Positions 1 to 8,714 of a stretch of 45,820 nt of DNA are shown piece after piece. This DNA is from a virus. Position numbers and translations under genes: made by a program. The notes beneath the pieces are model-generated. The model saw only the letters and a program-made list of their open reading frames with translations. It was not told where the DNA came from and did no database searches. How positions within the stretch are numbered: the first letter of the stretch is position 1; every line of letters starts with the position of its first letter. The stretch spans positions 1 to 45,820 of the IMG/VR virus record IMGVR_UViG_3300007512_002803. One strand, written 5' to 3'.

Positions 1-432
1 ATTGCCAACGAAAATAAAGGGCATAACATCATCAAAGCAGCATGCTACTCGTTCGGAGAAGAAATTAGAATTGCGGGTTTCGAAAACAGGCTGCCCTACG
101 AAAGGATGCCTGAATTTTACCACTCTATTGATGTTGCCGTGTGCGCCTCGAGGCACGAAGGTGCACCTAATTCTATGCTAGAGGCCGGGTTGTGCGGTAC
201 TCCGATAATTACTACGCGCGTTGGCCAAATCCAGGAAATGGTCACGGATGGTCATAATGGTTTCTTTTGTGAGCGTAATAGCATGGATATTGCAAAAAAA
301 ATAGCTAAGCTTAGAGATGATAGACAGCTCTATGATGCAATGTCTAAAAACATATCTGAGACCAGTCACGAGTATGCCGAGTTGGCCGTAAAGCAGTGGA
401 GGGATTTCTTCGAGGAGGCCATCGGTGTTTAA
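1..432 (+). CDS. GT-B glycosyltransferase (GT4-like), C-terminal part
   Basis: The frame is open from the first base of the window, so this is the 3' end of a longer gene; 143 residues are visible. It looks like the nucleotide-sugar-binding half of a family 4 GT-B glycosyltransferase. The E-x7-E motif of that family is seen as E53 to E61 (RHEGAPNSMLEAGLCGTPII), followed by a typical V-x-E-M-V-x-D-G-x-N-G-F turn. Such enzymes transfer a sugar from a nucleotide donor to a growing glycan in the cytoplasm. The next gene starts inside its last codons, which points to translational coupling. The donor and acceptor sugars cannot be inferred. The internal ATG at 106 is not a credible start because it would remove half of the domain. 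Confidence 0.85.
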   Translation: MANENKGHNIIKAACYSFGEEIRIAGFENRLPYERMPEFYHSIDVAVCASRHEGAPNSMLEAGLCGTPIITTRVGQIQEMVTDGHNGFFCERNSMDIAKKIAKLRDDRQLYDAMSKNISETSHEYAELAVKQWRDFFEEAIGV

Positions 433-1171
433 CAGCCCATTCCAGCCGGTCGCTACATCTTCCGATGCACTGCAGCTATTGCCGATACCCTCGCCGGAGT
501 GGCAAAAAAAATTCACAGATTTGATGCAAGACGAGTATCTTTCGAGGAAATACAATCGCGACCGTCGCATACGAGATCACTACCAATACCTTCGCGATTT
601 ATGCCCCACTATATTTGATGCACAGGATGCGTGCAACTTAAAAGTGGTAGACATAGGACCAGGTCCCGGTGAGTTACTAGAAATTGCTAGAGACTTAGGC
701 TATAAGGCAGTTGGCTATGATGCAAAATTAGAAGATTGCGAAATGGGAGTCCCTTACATAGCATTGAGTGCTATGATGGCAGAAAGACAACAGTTGAACA
801 TCGAATACTGCGGCTTTGAAACGATCTTGCCTAACCTGCCAATAGAAGACGCATCGACCTTTTTGATTAATAGTCGTGGATCCATTGAGCAAGTATTCAA
901 AGGTCACTTGTTGGGTGTACCTCATAGAGAGCATCACGATGCTAGACGGATGACTTGGAGCATGTCAGCCGAGATGCTAGGCGACTTTAAAAATCTTTTC
1001 AGCGAAGCAGCTAGAATATTGGTGCCAGGCGGATATTTTCTAATTCACGGTAATGGAGCTACGAACATAGATGATTATCATCGAATGATCGTGCAGATCG
1101 TAGAGCAGAACCCAGTTTTAGTGTGTGACGGTACAGACAATCAGACTCTTCATAGAGTGAGAAAAACGTGA
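425..1171 (+). CDS. SAM-dependent class I methyltransferase
   Basis: 248 residues, starting with GTG and overlapping the upstream glycosyltransferase by 8 bases. Residues 74-88 (VVDIGPGPGELLEIA) form the glycine-rich SAM-binding motif I of class I methyltransferases, and Y-D at about 98-99 fits the acidic end of strand 2. Later, ARILVPGGYFLIHGNG matches the post-motif strand seen when a methyltransferase domain follows a Rossmann fold. The substrate is unknown; among glycosyltransferases it is most simply a sugar O- or N-methyltransferase. It is one of four methyltransferase-like genes in the island, which suggests a heavily methylated product. Confidence 0.75.
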   Translation: MFNSPFQPVATSSDALQLLPIPSPEWQKKFTDLMQDEYLSRKYNRDRRIRDHYQYLRDLCPTIFDAQDACNLKVVDIGPGPGELLEIARDLGYKAVGYDAKLEDCEMGVPYIALSAMMAERQQLNIEYCGFETILPNLPIEDASTFLINSRGSIEQVFKGHLLGVPHREHHDARRMTWSMSAEMLGDFKNLFSEAARILVPGGYFLIHGNGATNIDDYHRMIVQIVEQNPVLVCDGTDNQTLHRVRKT

Positions 1172-2013
1172 TATTCTATCCCCGCCCAGAGCAAGACGTC
1201 GCAGAATATACACTCGCCGTCATCGCTAGCAATAACGTGTATCAATATCTTCATCAACATGTTTTTTTTCTGTTAGCACGCGAGATAAAATTTAAGAATT
1301 TGGTTATCGGCGATGCCGGGCTTCTAGATGAGCAGAAGCATGGGTTACAGAATGCGCTAGGAGATCGGGTCAGTTTTATTGATTTCGAGACCAAAAACTA
1401 CGAAACAGATTTTAAAACGCAGAGCGACGAATATAGAAAAATAATTGATAACAGGATCGGTTTTTTGCGAGAGCTATTTTCGAACAGTGAAATTGACAAA
1501 GTATTGCAACTGGATGCCGACACGGCAATCATTCAAAACGATTTTAGAATGCTAGACAAAGATACGGACGTGAGCCTGACAGTCCGGCCGGTAACTCCTT
1601 ACGACCACATCTTAGGACAGTACCAAGTTGACTACCCTAATTGCGGCGTAATATTTTGGAATAACCCTAAGCAGTGTATCGATTTTTTGGATCATTGGGA
1701 ACTCTATAAAAACAGCAACCCTCCGAAGGGAGGACAGTATGAACAGAATTATTTTTTGCATGCATGCCTAGGAGAAGAGTTTCGCGCATTAAAAGTACAA
1801 AAAATACACTGTGCGTATTATAACTGCTACAATGCTGATTGGATTAATCCCCATACCTCGATATTACACTACAAAGGTAATAGCAGATTATTCGGCGCTG
1901 GCGGTGGCGCGTTTGAGGATAGAAGCGATTATTTGAACGAAAGGATTTTTGGAAAAAAGATTAGATTTAATTTCGAACCCTCAAGCGAAGAAAAGGTAAA
2001 CACAGATGAATAA
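1168..2013 (+). CDS. GT-A type glycosyltransferase
   Basis: 281 residues, GTG start in a four-base GTGA overlap with the previous gene. D116-A-D118 in the context VLQLDADTAII is the DxD metal and nucleotide-sugar site of GT-A glycosyltransferases, as in family 8 and related enzymes. The region after it (PNCGVIFWNN, then a late H in ILHYKGNSR) resembles the acceptor side and the C-terminal histidine of family 8-like proteins. No signal peptide or membrane segment is visible, so it probably acts in the cytoplasm. Donor and acceptor are unknown. The fold call is fairly secure; the family number is not. Confidence 0.7.
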   Translation: MIFYPRPEQDVAEYTLAVIASNNVYQYLHQHVFFLLAREIKFKNLVIGDAGLLDEQKHGLQNALGDRVSFIDFETKNYETDFKTQSDEYRKIIDNRIGFLRELFSNSEIDKVLQLDADTAIIQNDFRMLDKDTDVSLTVRPVTPYDHILGQYQVDYPNCGVIFWNNPKQCIDFLDHWELYKNSNPPKGGQYEQNYFLHACLGEEFRALKVQKIHCAYYNCYNADWINPHTSILHYKGNSRLFGAGGGAFEDRSDYLNERIFGKKIRFNFEPSSEEKVNTDE

Positions 2014-2362
2014 AGTAAAAACTGTTTTTTGTGACATCGATGGAACCCTGTTGCTCCATCATGGCGACCTACATAGACAGATGATATGTGATCCGGTGCT
2101 GTTAGAAGGAACAAAAGAAAAATTAGTCGAATGGGACAGAAAAGGGTATAACATAATTCTCACGACTGGAAGAAGAGAATCCTGTAGAAAAACAACCGAA
2201 GAACAACTGGATCAAGTTGGCATTTTTTACGACCAACTCATAATGGGTTTAGGCGGAGGCCATCGCGTATTAATAAACGATCTAAAACCAAACTCAGATA
2301 ACCCAACGGCTGCTTCTGTAACAGTCAAAAGAAACGAAGGAATTAAAGATGTTGAAATTTGA
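2006..2362 (+). CDS. Small HAD-family phosphatase
   Basis: 118 residues, overlapping the upstream gene by 8 bases. HAD motif I is seen as D10-I-D12-G-T-L, motif II as the T53/T54 region before GRRES, and an acidic motif IV near R-V-L-I-N-D92. It has almost no cap domain, like small phosphatases in sugar and polysaccharide clusters. With a SIS isomerase, a nucleotidyltransferase-kinase fusion and transketolase downstream, a role removing phosphate from a heptose or other sugar phosphate (the GmhB step) is attractive. GmhB proteins are usually about 180 residues and this one is shorter, so that role is inferred from context only. Confidence 0.7.
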   Translation: MNKVKTVFCDIDGTLLLHHGDLHRQMICDPVLLEGTKEKLVEWDRKGYNIILTTGRRESCRKTTEEQLDQVGIFYDQLIMGLGGGHRVLINDLKPNSDNPTAASVTVKRNEGIKDVEI

Positions 2363-2825
2363 GCATGTAAAAGACGAATCGATAAGAGAAGCGCTACGGG
2401 ACTATAAGGGCAAGATTGATGAAAAAAAGCCTGATGAACTTTCTTTAAGCACTTATAAGGTTGAAAAGCCGTGGGGGCACGAGATCTGGTTGGAGATGAA
2501 CGAATTTTATGCTTTAAAGCTCATCCACTTCAAGCAAGGAAATAGATGCAGTTTACAGCTTCATGAACGAAAACTTGAGTCTGTGTATGTTTTGAGCGGA
2601 GAAGCAGAAGTGTTTCTAGAAAACGAAGAAGGTAACATGGAATCTAAGGTTTATGGACCGGGCACCGGCTGGACAGTACCCACAGGGAAAAAGCACAGAG
2701 TTTACGCAAGAACAGACTTCACGATCTTAGAAGCACAATCGCCACACCTAAACGACATCATCAGATTTCAAGATGATAATCAGAGATCATCTGGTACCAT
2801 CAAGGCGGAGCATGAAGGCAACTGA
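2349..2825 (+). CDS. Cupin protein, mannose-6-phosphate isomerase type II-like
   Basis: 158 residues; the ATG overlaps the HAD gene by 14 bases. It has the single-domain cupin signature of the phosphomannose isomerase half of type II PMI/GMP proteins: K-P-W-G-H-E near residue 40, S-L-Q-L-H-E (the metal-binding histidine region), V-L-S-G-E-A-E, and P-T-G-K-K-H-R, ending with D-I-I-R-F-Q-D-D, which matches the family's E-D-I-x-R-x-x-D-D close. It could interconvert ketose and aldose sugar phosphates. Cupins of this type are also found as uncharacterised parts of glycan clusters, so the exact substrate is open. Confidence 0.7.
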   Translation: MLKFEHVKDESIREALRDYKGKIDEKKPDELSLSTYKVEKPWGHEIWLEMNEFYALKLIHFKQGNRCSLQLHERKLESVYVLSGEAEVFLENEEGNMESKVYGPGTGWTVPTGKKHRVYARTDFTILEAQSPHLNDIIRFQDDNQRSSGTIKAEHEGN

Positions 2826-4377
2826 TTATAAGTTGTGCATCTTGGCTGCCGGCAAAGGTACCAGGAATACGACTTACCAAAACCTGCATAAATCATTGCT
2901 GCCTCTAGGAAATAGACCGGTCATTTCTCGCATCATAGAGTTGGTGCCAGAACACGTGCCTGTAGTCATCGCAGTAGGTTACAAGAGCGAACAAGTCAAA
3001 GCATGCTTGAGCTACATATTCCCCAATAGAGAGATAGAGTTTGTCGACATAGAAAACTTTGCCGGTACTGCTAGCGGTCCCGGTCTGAGCCTGCTTGGTT
3101 GCAAAGAATATTTGCAGTGTCCTTTCATATTGTTAGGAGCCGATACTTTGGTTAGCCCAACAGAGCATGTGCTCATTCCAAACAAAGACTGGATCGGCGT
3201 GGGCAGCTGCTCCCGGTGGTGTGATAATACAGGCACATATTGTTTATACGATGAAGAAAAAGGCTTTTATTACGGAGAACAAAAAGGCGGATGGGAAGAA
3301 TGGGACAACTGCTTTATAGGTCTCGCCGGCATCAATGATTATGAAAAATTTTGGCAAAGCCTAGAAGACACTACTCTGATCGAAGGAGAGCACCAAATAC
3401 TCAACGGATTTACAAATCTGCAATCCACAAAAATAAAATTCGAATCTTGGAGAGACACTGGCAATAACATGAGTTACTCTTATGCGCGCAAAGAATACGA
3501 AGAGGTAGTCGAACCAAAATCTGACGAAGCCATTTACATCGATGGCAGCAAAGTCATGAAGTACTTCGATGATGCAAAAAAAGCAGCAGACAGAATTCTT
3601 CGATCCGATATATTGCAGCCGTACGTCCCACCGGTAATAAAGTTAGATTCTCACATTTATGGATATGAGTATATTCCGGGAACAAGGTTTTCTGATCTCT
3701 GCAATGTTCGATTGCTGGCTAGCTTTTTTGATTTTGTAAGAAAAATGTACTTAGATACAAGCTGCTCCTATAATGAAAAAGATTTCAGAAATAATTGTAC
3801 TAAAATGTACCAAGAGAAGACTTACGATAGAGTTAGAACGCACGATGAGTTAGATCGATTGGATTCGGTTGAGACTATCAACGGTAAACTAGTTCGCCCC
3901 ATTCACGACATGCTAGACGAAGTTGATTGGGACAATATTGTAGAAAGCGCAATCCCTGTAGTACTACATGGCGACATGTCTCCTGAAAACATAATCTATG
4001 ATTCTAGAAATGGTGAGTTCATTTTAATCGACTGGCGTGACAGGTTTGGGGGCGATCTTCATACAGGGGACGTTTATTACGATTTATGTAAATTAGATCA
4101 TGCCCTCTTGGTAAACGGAGAAGTAGTCAGAAAAAAGAGATTTAAGGTCTCTGTCCACGGTGTATCATCGTCAATAGAGATCGATATCAGATCTAACCTT
4201 GTAGATGCAAGAAGACTGCTAGAGTCCTTCTGTAATAACAACGGATTAGATTTCGAACACGTAAAATTATTGACAGCACTTACTTTGTTGAATATATCAT
4301 CGGTTCATAGCGATAAGAGTTTCAACAGGTTTTTATTCCTATACGGAAAACTACTTTTATCCGAGGCCTTAAATTAA
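2812..4377 (+). CDS. Sugar nucleotidyltransferase fused to APH/choline-kinase-like kinase
   Basis: 521 residues from the chosen ATG. That ATG lies 14 bases inside the previous gene and follows an AAGGCGGAG ribosome site; an earlier in-frame ATG at 2773 would add 13 unconserved residues. The N-terminal 230 or so residues are a nucleotidyltransferase: LAAGKGTR at 11-18 is the NTP-binding loop, followed by K-S-L-L-P-L-G-N-R-P. The C-terminal half is an aminoglycoside-phosphotransferase/choline-kinase fold: H386-G-D388-M-S-P-E-N-I-I is the catalytic loop and I-D407-W-R-D the metal site. One chain could phosphorylate a sugar or alcohol and then activate it as an NDP derivative. With the SIS gene directly downstream (stop and start abutting), NDP-heptose synthesis is one reading; a LicA/LicC-like amino-alcohol route is another. 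Confidence 0.8.
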   Translation: MKATDYKLCILAAGKGTRNTTYQNLHKSLLPLGNRPVISRIIELVPEHVPVVIAVGYKSEQVKACLSYIFPNREIEFVDIENFAGTASGPGLSLLGCKEYLQCPFILLGADTLVSPTEHVLIPNKDWIGVGSCSRWCDNTGTYCLYDEEKGFYYGEQKGGWEEWDNCFIGLAGINDYEKFWQSLEDTTLIEGEHQILNGFTNLQSTKIKFESWRDTGNNMSYSYARKEYEEVVEPKSDEAIYIDGSKVMKYFDDAKKAADRILRSDILQPYVPPVIKLDSHIYGYEYIPGTRFSDLCNVRLLASFFDFVRKMYLDTSCSYNEKDFRNNCTKMYQEKTYDRVRTHDELDRLDSVETINGKLVRPIHDMLDEVDWDNIVESAIPVVLHGDMSPENIIYDSRNGEFILIDWRDRFGGDLHTGDVYYDLCKLDHALLVNGEVVRKKRFKVSVHGVSSSIEIDIRSNLVDARRLLESFCNNNGLDFEHVKLLTALTLLNISSVHSDKSFNRFLFLYGKLLLSEALN

Positions 4378-5019
4378 ATGCAAACCTTAGAGACACTGAT
4401 CGATCTATACAAGAAAGAATCTGCTGCAGTATTCAGCAGCGTATCCAATGCTGAAATAATAGATTTCGTTGAAGTAGTATGGAAGACTTATCAGTCTGGA
4501 GGGACCGTATTTTCCTGTGGAAATGGTGGCAACGCAGGTTTTGTGGCCAACCTAGTATCTGACTTTGCACTTCACCCATTCGTAGGAGAGGATAAATCTA
4601 AAGCTATTAAGGCAGATAATAGGCTAGCTGTAATCGATCTCTGCGCCTCAAGCACCATGGTGACGGGGCTCCTCAACGACCTGGGTCCAGAATATATTTT
4701 TAGTGGGCAAATTGAAGTATATGCTAAGCCGGGAGATTTGATCATAGGATTTTCTGGCTCCGGCAATTCAGCAAATATTTTAGAAGCCTTTAAGAAAGGC
4801 AGAGAAAGGGGCACAGCTAATGTATTAATAACACGTAAACCGCGCATAAAATGTAGCCCACTCTGTGATGTTGTGGTTGAAGTCCCAGGCACATCTGTGT
4901 ATCCTGGCCAGACTGGAAAAAACGATAACAACTTTCATTTCGAAGATTGTTTGGCTAAAATAACCCATTTAGCAACTGGGATACTAAAAGGTAGAATTCA
5001 GGATGAGCTTCGATGTTGA
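4378..5019 (+). CDS. SIS-domain sugar isomerase, phosphoheptose isomerase (GmhA)-like
   Basis: 213 residues; ATG directly follows the TAA of the kinase fusion. The SIS fold is clear: F-S-C-G-N-G-G-N-A-G-F at 45-55 and G-F-S-G-S-G-N-S at 124-131 are the phosphosugar-binding loops, with a late F-E-D-C-L-A-K-I-T-H helix. This subgroup is usually annotated as D-sedoheptulose-7-phosphate isomerase in lipopolysaccharide clusters. By eye, the residues matching the E. coli GmhA catalytic Glu and His are not clearly kept (Asp and Leu at the aligned places), so the substrate should be treated as a phosphosugar, probably a heptose but not proven. Confidence 0.75.
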   Translation: MQTLETLIDLYKKESAAVFSSVSNAEIIDFVEVVWKTYQSGGTVFSCGNGGNAGFVANLVSDFALHPFVGEDKSKAIKADNRLAVIDLCASSTMVTGLLNDLGPEYIFSGQIEVYAKPGDLIIGFSGSGNSANILEAFKKGRERGTANVLITRKPRIKCSPLCDVVVEVPGTSVYPGQTGKNDNNFHFEDCLAKITHLATGILKGRIQDELRC

Positions 5020-5067
5020 AAAGTTTAGAATGCGCGTTTTTAAGTTTACGAGAAACTAAGGAATAAA

Positions 5068-5760
5068 ATGTACAGTTTAGGGCTAAATAAGAACTTTATT
5101 TTCGTTCATATACCCAAAACAGGCGGCGGAAGCATAAAAAATCATTTGATACATACGACCAAAAGAGAAAATTTATTCTATCCTAAGGATGGCACAATAA
5201 ATTCTAAAGCTGGTCAACTTTACCACGCACGCTTAGAGCACTATAAGAGCAGGCAGTTTGTCGACAGATTCGTCGTTGATAATATTGATGAGTTCTATAA
5301 GTTTACTTCGATTAGAAATCCATGGGAAAGAATGGTGTCTCTTTATCATTTTAGAAAGGGTGGTACAGATACAGCAGCTGATGTAGAAAATAAATCGTCG
5401 GATGTCATTGAAAAAAGAATAATTGATGATAAGTGGCCTATAGGAAAAAACCCAACTCTTAAAAACGATATAAGCTTCATCGATTGGGTCAAGAATTACC
5501 AAGAAAATATCAATGCAACTGAACTAACACAGTATCTAGATTTTTTTGATGCTCGAGCGATGTCAAAGATAGTCAGGTTAGAAAGCCTCGATGAAGACTT
5601 TAATGACGTCTGTGACGAATTGGGCATTCGAAAAAAGCCGCTATTAAAAATTCATGCCTCACAGCACGAGCACTACAGCGAATACTACAACAACGCTACA
5701 AAGGACATAGTTTATAAGCTGTTCGAAAAAGACATTGATTATTTTAGATATGAATTCTAG
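5068..5760 (+). CDS. PAPS-dependent sulfotransferase (Sulfotransfer_2 type)
   Basis: 230 residues. The 5'-phosphosulfate loop of sulfotransferases is seen at F12-V-H-I-P-K-T-G-G20, and the 3'-phosphate site at S81-I-R83-N-P-W-E-R. These are the two defining motifs of carbohydrate sulfotransferases using PAPS. No PAPS synthesis gene is visible, so the donor would come from the host. A 48-base gap precedes the gene, with AGGAATAAA as ribosome site. In this setting the likely job is to add sulfate to a sugar of the glycan made by the surrounding genes. There is no transmembrane anchor, so it probably acts on a cytoplasmic acceptor. Confidence 0.85.
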   Translation: MYSLGLNKNFIFVHIPKTGGGSIKNHLIHTTKRENLFYPKDGTINSKAGQLYHARLEHYKSRQFVDRFVVDNIDEFYKFTSIRNPWERMVSLYHFRKGGTDTAADVENKSSDVIEKRIIDDKWPIGKNPTLKNDISFIDWVKNYQENINATELTQYLDFFDARAMSKIVRLESLDEDFNDVCDELGIRKKPLLKIHASQHEHYSEYYNNATKDIVYKLFEKDIDYFRYEF

Positions 5761-5780
5761 AAAATGGCTCTAAGAAAAAG

Positions 5781-6569
5781 ATGACAAAACGTTCAATAAA
5801 AGCCGATGAATTGAGAAGAGTCGTTTTGGAAATGATCCATGCATCGGGATCGGGTCACGTAGGAGGATCCTTTTCCATTGCAGAAATCGTTGCATGTCTC
5901 TACAACAATTTTGATCTTAAAACCGGTAAAGAAGATAAACTTATTTTATCGAAAGGCCACGCCGTACCTGCAGTCTATGCGGCACTTCATTTATTAGGAG
6001 AGATCGATGATCAAGAACTTAGTTCTTTTAGACAGATCGATTCAAGGTTACAAGGCCATCCTGACAAAGTCAGACTTCCAAACGTAGTTGCAACAACAGG
6101 CTCGTTAGGCCAAGGCCTGAGCATAGCAATTGGCCACGCTTTAGCTCATAAAATTCTAAAAAACGACAGAAAGGTTTTTTGCATAGTCGGCGATGGAGAG
6201 ATGCAAGAAGGTCAAGTATGGGAATCTATCATGCTAGCACCGAAGTTCGAATTAGATAACTTGTGTATGGTCATTGATTTGAACGGAGCCCAAAACGATG
6301 GAAATGTCGACGACGTTTTGCCTTTAGGCATAGGACAACCGGTACAAAGCAAGATAAAAGCTTTTGGGTGGGATACGCACATAATAGATGGCCACGATTT
6401 AAGTTCGATCCAGAGTTTGATTACCACTCACTGCAGTGGAGCGCCTCGCTGCATCGTAGCAAAGACGCAGAAGGGGAAAGGGGTTTCTTTTATGGAAAGT
6501 TTCGAATGGCATGCGAAAGCTCCCAACAAGGAACAATACGATCGAGCGATCAAAGAACTAAATCGATGA
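5781..6569 (+). CDS. Transketolase, N-terminal (TPP-binding) subunit
   Basis: 262 residues, equivalent to the first third of a full transketolase. It shows S-G-S-G-H-V-G-G near 22-29, L-S-K-G-H at 56-60, T-G-S-L-G-Q-G at 106-112, and the thiamine diphosphate motif G137-D-G-E-M-Q-E-G-Q-V-W-E. The companion subunit follows with an ATGA overlap, so the pair is a two-gene transketolase as in some archaea and glycan clusters. Transketolase moves two-carbon units between sugar phosphates and can make sedoheptulose 7-phosphate, the substrate of GmhA-type isomerases. That links it to the SIS gene at 4378. Confidence 0.9.
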   Translation: MTKRSIKADELRRVVLEMIHASGSGHVGGSFSIAEIVACLYNNFDLKTGKEDKLILSKGHAVPAVYAALHLLGEIDDQELSSFRQIDSRLQGHPDKVRLPNVVATTGSLGQGLSIAIGHALAHKILKNDRKVFCIVGDGEMQEGQVWESIMLAPKFELDNLCMVIDLNGAQNDGNVDDVLPLGIGQPVQSKIKAFGWDTHIIDGHDLSSIQSLITTHCSGAPRCIVAKTQKGKGVSFMESFEWHAKAPNKEQYDRAIKELNR

Positions 6570-7513
6570 GCCTCAAAGCTACTAGGGATGGTTTTGGAGA
6601 AGCGATGGTGGATCTTGCCACGAGAGACGAGCGGCTGGTTGTTTTGAGCGCCGATCTTTCTAAAGCTACAAAAACTGCAGCTTTTGCAAAAGCATTTCCG
6701 GAAAGGTTTTTCGAATGTGGGATAGCGGAATGTAACGCGATTGGAATAGCGTCGGGTCTTTCTGAAAACGGTTTCTACCCTGTGTTTTCCTCTTTTGCTT
6801 CATTCCTAACAGGCAAGTACGACGTGATCAGGGTATCTCTTGCATATTCGAATGCCACTGTCCTATTAGTTGGTACTCACGCAGGAATGGCAATCGGCAA
6901 AGATGGGGTAACTCAAATGGGCTTAGAAGACGTCTCGCTCATGCGCGCACTTCCTAACATGAAAGTCTACCAACCGGCAACTGCAAATCAAACCAAGCAG
7001 ATGCTACGTGAAATTATTAAGCAGCCCGGCCCATCATACATTAGGATCGGCCGCCAGGCTGTAGCTGAACTTTTTGATGAAAAATCAAATATCGATCTGG
7101 GAAGTGCACAAGTGATATCAGATGATGGTGATGTCGATGTGTGCTTAGTCACATCCGGTTGTGTGTTACATGACGTCATGGATGCAGCCAAAGAGCTGAG
7201 AGCACAAAGCAAAAGGGTATCAGTCTTGAACATACATACCATAAAACCACTTGACGTCGCGGCCATAGAAAAGTACGCCAGAAAGGCAAAATTAGTCGCT
7301 GTTGTGGAAGATCATAGCATCATCGGCGGCCTAGGCTCAGCAGTGTGTGAAACGCTAGCAGAAACATATCCGTGCAGCGTTTTGCGCATCGGCCTAAACG
7401 ACGAATTTCCAGAGTCTGCTCCTCCGAATGATCTCTATGAAAAATACGGATTAGATTCTCGAGGTATTGTAAAAAAAGTCCAACAAAAGATCTGCCCCGA
7501 CCCGGGAGGGTAA
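6566..7513 (+). CDS. Transketolase, C-terminal subunit
   Basis: 315 residues from the ATG at 6566, which overlaps the stop of the N-terminal subunit in ATGA; the frame is open further upstream, but that stretch overlaps the partner gene and is not conserved-looking. It holds the pyrimidine-binding domain, with C-G-I-A-E55-C-N as the glutamate that activates thiamine diphosphate and S-S-F-A-S-F-L as the next block. A C-terminal domain follows (V-C-L-V-T-S-G-C-V, then V-V-E-D-H-S-I-I-G-G-L-G), as in DXS and transketolase C-termini. It should form a heterodimer or heterotetramer with the preceding product. A DXS-like reaction is less likely given the split layout. Confidence 0.9.
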   Translation: MSLKATRDGFGEAMVDLATRDERLVVLSADLSKATKTAAFAKAFPERFFECGIAECNAIGIASGLSENGFYPVFSSFASFLTGKYDVIRVSLAYSNATVLLVGTHAGMAIGKDGVTQMGLEDVSLMRALPNMKVYQPATANQTKQMLREIIKQPGPSYIRIGRQAVAELFDEKSNIDLGSAQVISDDGDVDVCLVTSGCVLHDVMDAAKELRAQSKRVSVLNIHTIKPLDVAAIEKYARKAKLVAVVEDHSIIGGLGSAVCETLAETYPCSVLRIGLNDEFPESAPPNDLYEKYGLDSRGIVKKVQQKICPDPGG

Positions 7514-7514
7514 G

Positions 7515-8672
7515 TTGCCACTACTACAAAAAAGAGAACGCTGCGTAGCTTGTCGTGCCGACCAATTCGAGGAAATTGTTACCTTTGACAGTTTTCCAGT
7601 TTACATGGGCGTTTCCACGAATGCAGACAAGAAAAACGACTTGTATGCAGATATGCTATGGGGATCTTGCACAAATTGTGGATTGGTCCAATTAATCAAT
7701 CTGATTGATTTAGAGATACTGTATCACAAAGGTCACAATCCTGCAATCGGCAAAACATGGGAGCGACACCATCGAGTGCTGGCCGAATTTATCAGAAGAC
7801 ATTCGGGTCAAAATATTTTAGAAATTGGAGGAGGAAATCTAAAGCTGGCAAACAACGTGTTGGAAGACAACTCTGAATTATTGTCTTATGACGTCTGTGA
7901 CAAGAATGAGTATGCTCACAGAAACTCGGACGATAGGATAAGATTTCATAAGGCCTTCTTTAGTGACAGTCTAAGCAAGGACATCAAATGCGATACCGTA
8001 GTCCATTCTCATTTGCTAGAGCACATCTACGATCCGATGTCCTTCCTAGTAGAGATTAATCAAGTACTTTTGTTGAACCAAAAAATGGTTTTTGCTGTTC
8101 CTGACGTAGGGATGTTGATCGAAAAGAAATACACAAACAGCATGAATTTTGAGCATACTTTTTACATAGACGAGCTAATTGTTGCTAACATGCTTAGCAC
8201 CACAGGGTTCATTGTTGATGAGATACAGCGGTTCAACGGGGACATCATGTTCATTGCAGCATCGAAGGCAAGAAACGTCCATGAAGTTCCGTCGTTGACA
8301 GGAGAGCCTGGACGGTATGCATATTCTGTCATCAATGTAACAGATTTTGTCAATTTTCACCAAAATGTAATAAATGCGTTAAATGACGTCATCAAAAACA
8401 GAGATGCATACGTTTTTGGTGCGCACATCTTTACCCAGTTTCTCTTATCATTCGGACTTAATACAGAAAAAATAATTTCCGTTTTGGACAATGACCCAGG
8501 CAAGATAGGCCACCGACTCTACGGGACCGATCTGCACGTAACATCACCCAAAGAGCTAAAGGATCAAAATGAGCCGGTTGTAATCTTACGAGCCGCTCAA
8601 TACAATGATGAAATAAGAAAGGACATAGAGGAAAACATTAATGAGAAAGTAAGATTCGTTACCGGCGAGTAA
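7515..8672 (+). CDS. Zinc-finger C-methyltransferase-like protein (NovU/TylC3 type)
   Basis: 385 residues with a TTG start, supported by a strong GGGAGGG ribosome site just upstream and by the first zinc cysteines lying only ten residues in. Three parts are seen: an N-terminal zinc-binding segment with C10-x2-C13 and C52-x2-C55, a SAM-binding methyltransferase core (N-I-L-E-I-G-G-G-N near 100, then H-S-H-L-L-E-H-I-Y-D-P), and a C-terminal Rossmann-like domain with V-F-G-A-H and V-L-D-N-D-P-G-K-I-G. This three-part layout is that of sugar C-methyltransferases acting on NDP-ketosugars, for making branched deoxysugars. The actual substrate is unknown. Confidence 0.8.
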   Translation: MPLLQKRERCVACRADQFEEIVTFDSFPVYMGVSTNADKKNDLYADMLWGSCTNCGLVQLINLIDLEILYHKGHNPAIGKTWERHHRVLAEFIRRHSGQNILEIGGGNLKLANNVLEDNSELLSYDVCDKNEYAHRNSDDRIRFHKAFFSDSLSKDIKCDTVVHSHLLEHIYDPMSFLVEINQVLLLNQKMVFAVPDVGMLIEKKYTNSMNFEHTFYIDELIVANMLSTTGFIVDEIQRFNGDIMFIAASKARNVHEVPSLTGEPGRYAYSVINVTDFVNFHQNVINALNDVIKNRDAYVFGAHIFTQFLLSFGLNTEKIISVLDNDPGKIGHRLYGTDLHVTSPKELKDQNEPVVILRAAQYNDEIRKDIEENINEKVRFVTGE

Positions 8673-8714
8673 TACGATCGCTCTTATTACAAGAATCGAA
8701 GGAGGCAACAAAAG

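Noticed and set aside
4378-5019. Firm assignment as gmhA
   Set aside because: SIS loops are clear, but aligned catalytic residues differ from E. coli GmhA, so only GmhA-like is claimed.
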